Below are positions 54,118 through 62,096 of a DNA stretch of 64,000 nucleotides, in pieces (the first letter of the stretch is position 1; each line of letters opens with the position of its first letter). Source of the DNA: PNNG01 sp964577055. Its GTDB lineage: Bacteria > Bacteroidota > Bacteroidia > UBA7662. The stretch is from the NCBI GenBank assembly GCA_964577055.1, contig CAZNWC010000007.1, positions 1 to 64,000 of the forward strand, read 5' to 3'. The notes beneath the pieces are model-generated. The model was not told the DNA's origin. It was given only the letters and a program-made list of their open reading frames with translations, and ran no database searches. The position numbers were made by a program, and so were the translations under genes.

Positions 54118-55101
54118 ATGAAACTGAAAATTGGCGTATTAGGGGCAGGGCATTTGGGCAAAATCCACATCAAATGCATCCTGCAGGCAACCGAAGAATT
54201 TGAATTGGTCGGATTTTACGACCCAAGCGATGAAAATGCTGCCAAAGCCATCGACGTTTTTGGTGTGAAACGCTTCGATAAACTCGAAGATTTGGTAGAT
54301 GCTGTTGAGGTGGTTGACATTGTAACACCCACCTTGTCGCATTTCGATTGTGCCGTATTGGCTTTGCGCAAATTGAAACATGTTTTCATCGAAAAGCCCC
54401 TGACCAATACCCTCGAAGAAGCCCGTCAGCTCCTCAAAATTGCCAATGAAGCCCGGGTGAAAGTACAGGTGGGGCACGTTGAACGCTTCAATCCTGCTTT
54501 TTTGAGCGCCCAGGGGTTCATTCAGCAACCTATGTTCATCGAAGCACACCGTTTGAGCGTGTTTAATCCCCGCGGCACCGATGTGTCGATTGTCCTCGAC
54601 TTGATGATCCACGACATCGACATTGTGCTCAGCACCGTGCGATCGGCCATCCGCCACATCAGCGCCAGTGGCGTGAGTGTTGTATCCACCACGCCCGATA
54701 TTGCCAATGCCCGTATCGAATTTGACAATGGTTGCGTGGCCAACCTCACCGCGTCGCGTCTGAGCATGAAAAACATGCGGAAAATGCGCCTGTTTCAACG
54801 CGATGCCTACATTTCAGTCGATTTTTTAGATAAAGAAACCGAAGTGCTGCGCTTGGGTGAGCCAGGCAGTTTGAACATGAACCAGGCCATGGAAATTGAT
54901 TTGGGTCCGGGCCGCGGACAAAAGGTGATTGGCTACGAAAAGCCCCCGGTTGTCGAAAGCAACGCCATCCGCGAAGAATTAATCAGTTTTGCCCATGCAA
55001 TTCGGCAAGGCACTACGCCGTTAGTAACCATTGAGGATGGTTTTAAGGCCCTCGAAACAGCCTATCTCATCTTACAAAAAATTGAACGCAACCAGGCTTA
55101 A
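54118..55101 (+). CDS. Gfo/Idh/MocA family oxidoreductase
   Basis: A 327-residue protein. The N-terminal Rossmann motif GVLGAGHLGKIHIKCI binds NAD(P), and EKPLTNTLEEAR (the EKP motif holding the catalytic Lys) and VGHVERFNPAF follow. Members oxidise or reduce sugars, often nucleotide-linked. It is first of three co-directional genes ending in a polyprenyl glycosylphosphotransferase, so a role in sugar precursors for surface polysaccharide is plausible (inference). Spacing to the next gene is 4 nt. Confidence 0.9.
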   Translation: MKLKIGVLGAGHLGKIHIKCILQATEEFELVGFYDPSDENAAKAIDVFGVKRFDKLEDLVDAVEVVDIVTPTLSHFDCAVLALRKLKHVFIEKPLTNTLEEARQLLKIANEARVKVQVGHVERFNPAFLSAQGFIQQPMFIEAHRLSVFNPRGTDVSIVLDLMIHDIDIVLSTVRSAIRHISASGVSVVSTTPDIANARIEFDNGCVANLTASRLSMKNMRKMRLFQRDAYISVDFLDKETEVLRLGEPGSLNMNQAMEIDLGPGRGQKVIGYEKPPVVESNAIREELISFAHAIRQGTTPLVTIEDGFKALETAYLILQKIERNQA

Positions 55102-55105
55102 GCCC

Positions 55106-55963
55106 ATGATGAAATTAGGAGGTTGTCTCTTGCTGCTGCTGTTAACCGGTTGCAGCTTGTTTTACGAGAAAGACAGTGGGGTTCCAGCCTATGTACATAT
55201 TCCTGCCTTTACCCTCACTACCAATGAGCCCGTGGAAGGCACGAGCAGTGAGAACATCCGCGATGTATGGGTTTTTGTAGATGGCAATGTGCAAGGCGTG
55301 TATCCTTTGCCGGCTACTTTCCCCATCTTGGCCGAAGGGAATGTGAATTTCAAATTCAGTGCAGGCATTGCGGTCAATGGCATTTCGGCCACGCGGGCCA
55401 TTTATCCCTTTTACCAACAATTCGATACCGTATTGAACCTCGTTCGTGGCCGCACCGATACCGTTCGTCCGGCCATTCAGTACAACACCCAAATCACTTT
55501 TGGCTACCGCGAGGATTTTGAATCGCAGGGTTTTTCACTGCGTACCAGTGCTTCTAGCGATACCCCCGTCTTCCGCACCACCACGCCTGGAGAGTATTTC
55601 GAAGGGGTAAGTGCCATGGCCTTTGCGGTAGATAGCCGTGCGCCCAATTTTGGCTGCGAAACCAACCAAACCTTTGCCTTTCCGGGTGGGGGAGGCAGGG
55701 CTATTTTCCTCGAACTCAATTACCGCAATACACAGGCTTTCGACATCGGCTTGCAAATCATCGAGTCCGACGGCCAATTTGTCGATGCGCCCATCATCAC
55801 CTTGGCCCCCTCGGGCGACGTCTGGCGCAAGCAATACATCAATTTCACGCCCTTTGTGCAAGGCCGATCGGGTGTGACTTACCGCCTGATTTTCAGGGCT
55901 ACTTATGCAGGTGGTGATGCTCCTGGACGGGTTTTCATCGATAACCTCAAGCTCATTTGGTAA
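55106..55963 (+). CDS. Uncharacterised lipoprotein
   Basis: A 285-residue protein with a clean lipoprotein signal (LGGCLLLLLLTGC near residue 16). The rest is rich in beta-strands and Thr/Asn, with WVFVDGNVQGVYPLPATFPIL near 50 and a C-terminal jelly-roll-like half (AIFLELNYRNTQAFDIGLQI, GRVFIDNLKLIW). It sits between the oxidoreductase and the glycosylphosphotransferase, overlapping the latter's ATG by one base. I do not recognise a function. Confidence 0.75.
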   Translation: MMKLGGCLLLLLLTGCSLFYEKDSGVPAYVHIPAFTLTTNEPVEGTSSENIRDVWVFVDGNVQGVYPLPATFPILAEGNVNFKFSAGIAVNGISATRAIYPFYQQFDTVLNLVRGRTDTVRPAIQYNTQITFGYREDFESQGFSLRTSASSDTPVFRTTTPGEYFEGVSAMAFAVDSRAPNFGCETNQTFAFPGGGGRAIFLELNYRNTQAFDIGLQIIESDGQFVDAPIITLAPSGDVWRKQYINFTPFVQGRSGVTYRLIFRATYAGGDAPGRVFIDNLKLIW

Positions 55964-57378
55964 TGCGCCGCAGGGTCGATACATTGCGGTACATGCTTTT
56001 CGACTGGCTGGCAGCCCTGCTGGCGTGGTTCCTGTTTTTTTACTACCGCAAGCGTTACATCGAGCATGCTTTTTTCGGCGAAAACAGCTATACAGACCTC
56101 GATACCAACCTGATCAAAGGCTTGCTTATTTTGCCCATTGGCTGGCTGGTGCTGTATGCCCTCATGGGTACCTACAACGACGTTTACCGCAAATCGCGCC
56201 TCAACGAATTGGGGCGCACCTTTTTGGCCACCATCATTGGCGTCATCATCCTGTTTTTTGCCGTCATCATCGACGATGCCATTGTTAGTTACCAGAACTA
56301 CTACGGAAGTCTGACCACCGTTTTCGTGCTCCATTTTGGCTTCACTTTTCTGGTGCGCCTGGCACAGTTGACCAATATTTCTAACCGCTTGCAAGCGGGC
56401 AAAATCACCTTCAACACCCTCATGATTGGCGACAATCAACGGGCGGTAGAGTTGCTCAAAGAGATGAAAAACCGGCGCAAGCCCCTCGGTAACCGTTTTG
56501 TGGGATTTGTGCGGCTCAAACCCGGCAACGGCAAACACCTGCTCAAACACCTGCCCGAGTTGGGTGCCCTCGAGCAAGTGCCTGCCCTTATCCGCGAGCA
56601 CCGGGTAGAAGAAGTGATCATTGCGCTCGAAGAAGACGAACACCGCAAATTCAACGAGGTGGTGAACACTGTGAAAGACGAGGGGGTGATCATCAAAATT
56701 ATTCCCGACATGTACGACATCATGTTGGGCCACGTGAAAATGGAGGAGATTTTCGGGGCCATTCTCATTGAGATTTATCCCGAAATCATGCCTGCGTGGC
56801 AACAAACCATCAAAAAAGTACTCGACAAATTGCTCAGCCTGGTCGCGCTGGTGCTGCTGTCGCCGGTGATGCTTTATTGCGCCATCCGGGTAAAACTGAG
56901 TTCGCCGGGCCCCATCATCTACAGCCAGGAGCGCATTGGCTACAAAGGCAAACCCTTCACCATGTACAAGTTCAGGTCGATGGGCGTAGATGCCGAAGCC
57001 GCAGGGCCTGCACTTTCGAGCGATCACGACCCACGTATCACCCGGTGGGGAGCCATCATGCGCAAATGGCGGCTCGATGAATTTCCGCAGTTTTTGAATG
57101 TGCTCAAAGGCGATATGTCGCTGGTGGGGCCCCGACCCGAACGCAAATATTTCATCGACCAAATCATGCAGGTAGCGCCGCATTACAAACATTTGCTCAA
57201 AGTGAAACCCGGACTCACCAGCTGGGGGCAGGTGAAATACGGTTATGCCGAAAACATCGAGCAGATGGTAGAACGCCTGCGCTTCGACATCCTCTACATT
57301 GAAAATATGTCGCTGCTGGTTGATTTTAAAATCATGATTTACACGGTGCTCACCCTCTTAGAAGGCCGGGGCAAATAG
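55963..57378 (+). CDS. Polyprenyl glycosylphosphotransferase (exopolysaccharide initiation)
   Basis: A 471-residue membrane protein with N-terminal transmembrane helices (residues about 8-120), a CoA-binding-like central domain (about 140-260) and a C-terminal bacterial sugar transferase domain: SPGPIIYSQERIGYKGKPF, MYKFRSM, WRLDEFPQFLNVLKGDMS and LVGPRPERKYF. It transfers the first sugar-1-phosphate to undecaprenyl phosphate, starting assembly of a surface glycan. It starts at 55963, sharing the A of the upstream TAA. The rest of the polysaccharide genes are not in this window. Confidence 0.92.
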   Translation: MRRRVDTLRYMLFDWLAALLAWFLFFYYRKRYIEHAFFGENSYTDLDTNLIKGLLILPIGWLVLYALMGTYNDVYRKSRLNELGRTFLATIIGVIILFFAVIIDDAIVSYQNYYGSLTTVFVLHFGFTFLVRLAQLTNISNRLQAGKITFNTLMIGDNQRAVELLKEMKNRRKPLGNRFVGFVRLKPGNGKHLLKHLPELGALEQVPALIREHRVEEVIIALEEDEHRKFNEVVNTVKDEGVIIKIIPDMYDIMLGHVKMEEIFGAILIEIYPEIMPAWQQTIKKVLDKLLSLVALVLLSPVMLYCAIRVKLSSPGPIIYSQERIGYKGKPFTMYKFRSMGVDAEAAGPALSSDHDPRITRWGAIMRKWRLDEFPQFLNVLKGDMSLVGPRPERKYFIDQIMQVAPHYKHLLKVKPGLTSWGQVKYGYAENIEQMVERLRFDILYIENMSLLVDFKIMIYTVLTLLEGRGK

Positions 57379-57453
57379 CACACAACCGGGAGTACCACGC
57401 AATGATGCTTGTGGTTTCAACTGCAGGCCTTAAATTGTTGGGGAATTTGCCCC

Positions 57454-57980
57454 ATGAAATCCGTCGTGATTTTATTTGCCCAGCCGAAGTACGAAAAATC
57501 GCAGGCCAACCAGATACTCATGCAAGCTGTGGCCAACCAAACCGGCATCACGGTGCACGATTTGTACGAATGATATCCCGATTTTAACATCGACGTCAAA
57601 AGCGAAAAAGCCCTTTTGCAGGCGCACGAGGTGGTGGTGTGGCACCATCCGATTTATTGGTATTCTTGTCCGCCCTTGCTCAAACAATGGATCGATTTGG
57701 TGCTCGAAGTGGGCTGGGCCTACGGCAAAGGCGGTGAACAACTCCGTGGCAAATGGATTTTGAATGCCGTGAGTTCGGGCGGTAGCCGCGAGGTGTACCA
57801 AGAGGAAGGACGCAACCGCTACACCTTGCGGCAGTTTTTGGCACCCATCGCTTGAGCGATGCCGCCTTGGAAGCGGCAGCAGCACATTGCCTCAGCTTGC
57901 TGCAAAAATTGCAAGGCTGGGAGGGACCCTTGCCCGAAGCCCTGTTTGATTTGCCCTATTTAAACGATTGGCAGCCATGA
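57454..57980 (+). pseudogene. Broken NAD(P)H-dependent oxidoreductase (KefF/MdaB-like)
   Basis: Reading from the ATG at 57454 gives VVILFAQPKYEKSQANQILM ... VHDLYE, then TGA (57571-57573) where the family has a basic residue (CGA to TGA is one transition), then YPDFNIDVKSEKAL and WHHPIYWYSCPPLLKQWIDL, the flavodoxin-fold FMN loop. After FLAPIA a stop occurs at 57853, and the matching C-terminus (LSDAALEAAAAHCLSLLQKLQ) resumes in another frame after an apparent ~25-residue deletion, ending at 57980. Two independent lesions make it a pseudogene. In intact form it would activate the neighbouring Kef antiporter. Confidence 0.85.
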
Positions 57981-58050
57981 AGACCTCTTTTTTTTTCGAT
58001 TGTTCCAAGCGCATGACGCCAAAAGCCCTTAAGCCTCAGGATGACCCAGC

Positions 58051-58722
58051 ATGAGCGGCCATTTTTTAGAAAACGCCCTCATTTATTTGGGTGCAGCTGT
58101 GGTGTGCGTGCCCCTGGCCAAAAAACTGGGGCTGGGCTCGGTACTGGGTTATTTGTTGGCGGGCATGATCATCGGTCCGTACCTCCTCGGCTTCATCGGC
58201 GAGGAAGGCGACGACATCCTGCACATTGCCGAGTTTGGGGTGGTCATCATGTTGTTTTTGATTGGCCTGGAGCTCGAGCCCAAAGCCTTTTGGCGGATGC
58301 GCAAACAAATCGTAGGCTTGGGCGGCTGGCAACTGCTGCTCAGTACCCTGTTGCTGGGGCTGCTGGCCACTTGGGTGCTTGAATTTTCGTGGTCGGCCGC
58401 GCTGGCCTTGGCCCTGGCCCTGAGCATGAGCAGTACCGCCTTGGTACTGGCCAGCATCAGCGAGGTGATTGTGGCCGGCCGACTGGTGGTGGGGCCTTTG
58501 TTGCGCCTGGTGGCGGCTACCCGCATCCGCCAGCAAAAGCAGGTTCAACACCCCAAAGAGCAGCATCACCCGGCTTCGGCTCCGCAGCTGTGGTTGCAAA
58601 TGTCACCAGGTCGTTGTAACCCATGCGGGCAGCCTCGCGGTAACCAGCGGCTTCCAAAGCGGTTGTCGGCAAGCTGTCGAATTGTCGGTTGTTCATACAG
58701 CCACCAACATACAGTAAAATGA
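58051..58722 (+). pseudogene. Truncated Kef-type K+/H+ antiporter (CPA2 family)
   Basis: Only the first four or five transmembrane helices of a normally ~600-residue antiporter are present: LGAAVVCVPLAKKLGLGSVLG, EFGVVIMLFLIGLELEPKAFW and ALALALSMSSTALVL (about residues 10-140). The next stretch (VIVAGRLVVGPLLRLVAATR) resembles a region normally further downstream, suggesting an internal deletion. From about 58535 the frame is non-family, glutamine-rich sequence with no membrane helix, to a stop at 58722. No RCK/TrkA_N domain exists. Together with the broken KefF-like gene this is a decayed potassium-efflux module. Confidence 0.8.
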
Positions 58723-58734
58723 CACAGCCTTGAC

Positions 58735-58764
58735 TTGCCTTTTGGTGAAATAGCGTTAAATTTG
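58735..58764 (+). promoter_or_regulatory. Putative promoter of the Kunitz lipoprotein gene
   Basis: TAAATTTG at 58757-58764 is a perfect -7 box and TTG at 58735-58737 gives a 19-nt spacer. The expected start of transcription is about 10 nt before the ATG at 58781. Confidence 0.5.
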
Positions 58765-58780
58765 GTATAAACCCTATTTT

Positions 58781-59020
58781 ATGAAAGCTTTACGCCTCAT
58801 GCTCTTCGCCGCTGCCGTGCTGGTGGCCTGCTCTAAAGATTGCGGTGCGCCTCAAGGGGCCTGCGCCGATGTGGTGCCTACCGGCGAGTTGTGCCTGGCT
58901 GCTTTTAATCGGTGGTTTTACAACGCTGCCAACAACCGCTGTGAGCAAATCGGCTATTCGGGCTGCAGCCAAAAGGGTTTTGCCACCCAAGCCGAGTGCG
59001 AAGCGTGTAAGTGCAACTGA
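58781..59020 (+). CDS. Lipoprotein with a Kunitz/BPTI-like protease-inhibitor domain
   Basis: A 79-residue protein. Lipobox VLVAC at residues 13-17 makes it a lipoprotein. The mature part carries C28, C38, C54, C62, C73 and C76/C78, with RWFYNAANNRC and GYSGC as in Kunitz domains: spacing C38-C54 (16) and C54-C62 (8) equals BPTI, while C62-C73 is two residues short. The residue after C38, equivalent to the P1 site, is Leu39, which would favour chymotrypsin- or elastase-like proteases. An extra C21 near the lipobox may pair with C78. It stands alone with its own promoter. Confidence 0.7.
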   Translation: MKALRLMLFAAAVLVACSKDCGAPQGACADVVPTGELCLAAFNRWFYNAANNRCEQIGYSGCSQKGFATQAECEACKCN

Positions 59021-59034
59021 GGAACACGAAAGGT

Positions 59035-59471
59035 TCAAAATTCAAAGTTCAAAATTCAAAATAGGGTTTCGCTTCGCTCAACCCGTGCATCAAGATTGAA
59101 AGAAGCTTGCGGACCGAGAATTTCTTTTCCCAAAAAATTACTGCGCAACGAAATGTATCGTCCCTCTCCACTGGAGAGGGATAAGAGGGTGAGGCCTTTT
59201 CAGCAAAGCGCAGCAAAGTTTCGTTTGACACGCTCAATGCCTCTCGTGCCGTGCAACTATACCCACGTCTCTCTTCCGCCTCTTCTATCATCCTTCCACC
59301 TCCTTCCATGCCTGAAAAACACAGAGGCCACCGAGGTCACGGAGAATCCTATTTACCGTGCGCCCCGCCCCTTGCACCTCGCTCTAACCGCCTCGCCTTT
59401 CATCCTCCCGCCTCCTTTCATGCCTGAAAAACACGGAGGCCACCATGCCCCACGCCTCTTGCCCGCTGCGG
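59035..59471. repeat. Repeat-rich intergenic region
   Basis: No gene supported. It contains TTCAAAATTCAAAGTTCA runs (59034-59060), the TTTCGCTTCGCTCAACCC module (about 59065), the 88-nt dispersed repeat (59109-59196) and two CTGAAAAACACxGAGGCCACC units about 110 nt apart (about 59312 and 59422). Confidence 0.65.
59109..59196. repeat. 88-nt dispersed repeat, copy 2
   Basis: Near-identical to 17950-18037, including the CCCTCTCC ... GGAGAGGG hairpin; see copy 1. Confidence 0.75.
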
Positions 59472-60314
59472 CTACGGATTGCAAAACCCACACTGCCCCG
59501 GATCGGCTGCTTCGCCCTGCGGATGATATTGCCGCACTTCGTGCCCACAAAATCCACAGTGCTGCAAGTGGTACAACAGTAGGCGCGTGGGCCGACGGCA
59601 CCAGTCGCATGGCAAACCAGCTGCGGTTTCGGTCACGGCAAAACCCGGTGCCTGGCAGTGGGGGCAGGCTTGTCGCAACATCTCCACCATTTTTTGTCCG
59701 GCTTTGGCCAACACCTGCATGCGGGTGGGGTTGAGGTGTGCACGCATATCGGTTTCGGCCCACAGACTGCCATGAGCAGCGAAAAGGCTGCGTGCGGCTT
59801 CCTCCAAAGCTTCCTGACTTTCCAATGCTTTGAATTGTTGGCTGTGGTCATGCTGGCCTGCGCGCAAGATGAGGGCATGTTCCGGAAAGCCAGCTTCACG
59901 GGCAAAATCGCGCAGGGCAGCCATGCTTTCTATGCGGCAGGCGTTAAAATTGGTATCGGTACTGAGGTAATCGCTGCGCCAAAAGCAGCCCGTTTCGGCC
60001 TCGGCCAGGTACAACAGCTCGAGGTCGGCAGCCACAAAGGGAATGGCGGGGTGCGGACCAAAACTGCCTTCGCTCACCAACACATAGTCCGCATCTTGGG
60101 CGGCTAATCCGAGGGCGGCTTTCATTTCGGCGGTTTCGAGCATATCGCCAGGCCGTTCTACTTCACCGCTGAAGGTCCCCAATCGGTCGGTGTCGATGGG
60201 GGGGATGGGCAACAACCGAAAACCCAGGCCTTCAAACAAAGGACCCAGCACCTTTTCTTTGTGGTGGCGGGTCGCGATTAACAAACTTTTTCCTTCAAAC
60301 AAAGGGAGGCTCAT
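59472..60314 (-). CDS. DUF6671 family protein with C-terminal zinc ribbons
   Basis: A 280-residue protein. The N-terminal SLLIATRHHKEKVLGPLFEGLGF, DTDRLGTFSGEVERPGDMLE and VSEGSFGPHPAIPFV match the DUF6671 pattern. Two C-terminal CxxC pairs (ACPHC with CDWC, and HCGFC with QCGFC) should bind zinc. Function unknown; the conserved acidic and Ser-Glu-Gly residues suggest an enzyme. The ATG at 60314 is preferred to a TTG at 60320. The next gene ends 2 nt upstream, so they form a unit. Confidence 0.8.
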   Translation of the reverse strand: MSLPLFEGKSLLIATRHHKEKVLGPLFEGLGFRLLPIPPIDTDRLGTFSGEVERPGDMLETAEMKAALGLAAQDADYVLVSEGSFGPHPAIPFVAADLELLYLAEAETGCFWRSDYLSTDTNFNACRIESMAALRDFAREAGFPEHALILRAGQHDHSQQFKALESQEALEEAARSLFAAHGSLWAETDMRAHLNPTRMQVLAKAGQKMVEMLRQACPHCQAPGFAVTETAAGLPCDWCRRPTRLLLYHLQHCGFCGHEVRQYHPQGEAADPGQCGFCNP

Positions 60315-60316
60315 GT

Positions 60317-60565
60317 TCAAATGCCGTCGATGTCGATTTTGGCTTGCAACGAAAGGGCGCGGTCTTGGTGCTGCAACGATTGGCGCAGTTCATACAAATC
60401 GCGCTGCAACTCCTTGATCCGGTTTTCGCACATTTTGATGTCCTCTTCGTTGGCCGATTGGGCAATTTTGTCTTCGTGGTACCTGATTTTGGCATGCACA
60501 AATTGGGTGATCAGGTGCAGGGCATCATTTTTTTCGAACTGCCCCTGGATGAGGTTCATTTGCAT
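60317..60565 (-). CDS. Small predicted coiled-coil protein
   Basis: An 82-residue charged, alpha-helical protein (ITQFVHAKIRYHEDKIAQSA, KMCENRIKELQRDLYELRQS) with heptad-like spacing in the second half. It lies between icd and the DUF6671 gene with short gaps on both sides (10 and 2 nt), so co-transcription is likely. The start at 60565 lies just after the icd stop; a longer version would overlap icd. No family recognised. Confidence 0.55.
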   Translation of the reverse strand: MQMNLIQGQFEKNDALHLITQFVHAKIRYHEDKIAQSANEEDIKMCENRIKELQRDLYELRQSLQHQDRALSLQAKIDIDGI

Positions 60566-60575
60566 GGCCGTGGGT

Positions 60576-62009
60576 TTATTGTCCTTGTCCGAGCGAATAC
60601 GCCGCCTTGCCTTCAAAGCTGTACAAGTTTTCGGTCTTCACCACGTCAATGCCCAAAGCCTCTGCCCTGCTGAGCAGGAAAATGATTTGCTGCTTGGTCA
60701 TGGGGAAGGTGTGGGCCTTGAAGCGACAGCGCCAGTGGTCGGTACAGAAAGTTTCTTCAAACCCCTCGGGCCACACCTTGATGCCGCGGTTGGTAATCAT
60801 GCTCAAACTGGCGGTATCGGTATTGAGTTGCTGGATGATTTGGGCCAGTTCGTTGGCATCGGTGCCATGCCAATGCACAAACAAATCTAAGCCTTGCAAC
60901 TGCTTTTGGAGCGGGGTCTTGCGCTGGTAACGGGGCAGGTTCATGGCACCCGACGCCTGGTAGTTCACCGCAGGCAGGGTGGTAGGTTGTTGTCCCAAAC
61001 GCGCAATCACCGCATCGGCAAAAGCACGGGTACCTACCTTTTCGCTGCTCACACCTTCCTTGTATACGTCGTAGGTATGCACCCCGTCTTCCATGGTGCG
61101 CAACCAGGCGTTTTGGATGCGGCTGGCCACTTCGCCCTGACCAATGTGGTTCAACATCATGATGGCGCCTTGTAGCAAACCGCTCGGATTGGCCAAATCT
61201 TGTCCGGCGCGGCGCGGTGCCGATCCGTGGATGGCTTCAAACATGGCACAGCTTTCGCCAATGTTGGCCGAACCTGCCAAGCCTACTGAGCCGGCGATTT
61301 GGGCGGCCACGTCGCTCAACACATCGCCATACAAATTGGGCATCACCACCACATCGAAAGCCTCGGGGGTGTCGGCCAGCTTGGCGGCACCAATGTCTAC
61401 AATCCAGTGTTCGTTTTCAATATCGGGGTACTCAGCCGCAATTTCATCGAAAACCTGGTGGAACAGGCCATCGGTTTGCTTCATGATGTTGTCTTTGGTG
61501 AAGCAGGTCACCTTTTTGCGGCCATAAGCGCGGGCATATTCAAAGGCGTAACGCACAATTTTTTCGCAGCCTGGACGGCTGATCAGCTTGAGGCACTGCA
61601 CCACCTCGTCGGTTTGCTGGTGCTCGATGCCGGCATACAAATCTTCTTCGTTCTCCCGCACAATCACCACATCCATTACCGGGTGTTTGGTACGCACATA
61701 GGGGTGCAGGCTCATGCAAGGGCGTACGTTGGCGTACAAGCCCAAAAACTTGCGGGTGGTTACGTTCAAACTTTTGTAACCCCCACCTTGGGGCGTAGTG
61801 ATGGGCGCTTTGAGGAACACCTTGTTGCGGCGGATCACGTCCCAACTCTCAGGCGCAATGCCCGAGGTGTTGCCCGAGAGGTACACTTGTTCACCGACTT
61901 CAATTTCGTCGATTTCAATTTGGGCGCCAGCTGCCTGAAGGATGCGCAAGGTGGCATCCATGATTTCGGGGCCAATGCCATCGCCTTTGGCTACGGTAAT
62001 GCGTGTCAT
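60576..62009 (-). CDS. icd: NADP-dependent isocitrate dehydrogenase
   Basis: A 477-residue TCA-cycle enzyme oxidising isocitrate to 2-oxoglutarate. TVAKGDGIGPEI opens the family; ITTPQGGGYKSLNVTTRK is the substrate loop, VIVRENEEDLYAGIEH and KDNIMKQTDGLFHQVFDE follow, and VVMPNLYGDVLSDVAAQIAGS binds Mg. The ~140-residue C-terminal extension (FVHWHGTDANELAQIIQQLN ...) is typical of the Thermus/Rickettsia-type enzyme. The start MTRITV at 62009 is clear. A divergent LysR gene begins 88 nt away. Confidence 0.93.
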   Translation of the reverse strand: MTRITVAKGDGIGPEIMDATLRILQAAGAQIEIDEIEVGEQVYLSGNTSGIAPESWDVIRRNKVFLKAPITTPQGGGYKSLNVTTRKFLGLYANVRPCMSLHPYVRTKHPVMDVVIVRENEEDLYAGIEHQQTDEVVQCLKLISRPGCEKIVRYAFEYARAYGRKKVTCFTKDNIMKQTDGLFHQVFDEIAAEYPDIENEHWIVDIGAAKLADTPEAFDVVVMPNLYGDVLSDVAAQIAGSVGLAGSANIGESCAMFEAIHGSAPRRAGQDLANPSGLLQGAIMMLNHIGQGEVASRIQNAWLRTMEDGVHTYDVYKEGVSSEKVGTRAFADAVIARLGQQPTTLPAVNYQASGAMNLPRYQRKTPLQKQLQGLDLFVHWHGTDANELAQIIQQLNTDTASLSMITNRGIKVWPEGFEETFCTDHWRCRFKAHTFPMTKQQIIFLLSRAEALGIDVVKTENLYSFEGKAAYSLGQGQ

Positions 62010-62096
62010 GGGGTTACATTTTAGGTGCAGCAAATTTGAAGGAACAGAAGCATATATTTGTATTGATAGATTTGATATGAATCATAAGCATTGCTG
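62010..62096. promoter_or_regulatory. Shared icd / LysR-gene regulatory region
   Basis: This 87-nt divergent intergenic DNA is AT-rich. On the plus strand it carries two TAnnTTTG boxes (TATATTTG 62053-62060 and TAGATTTG 62067-62074), without a -33 box at an ideal distance. CATAT ... ATATG arms border the same stretch and could be a LysR binding site. Assignment is tentative. Confidence 0.4.

Noticed and set aside
57571..57573. TGA as a selenocysteine codon in the KefF-like gene (selD is in the window)
   Set aside because: No SECIS-like hairpin was noticed after it, the family has an ordinary residue here, and the gene has a second independent frame break downstream. No selA or selB is seen.
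58517..58696. A 59-codon minus-strand frame starting MNNRQFDSLP inside the decayed antiporter region
   Set aside because: Short, no recognised family, overlapping the degraded Kef gene; kept only as a possibility.
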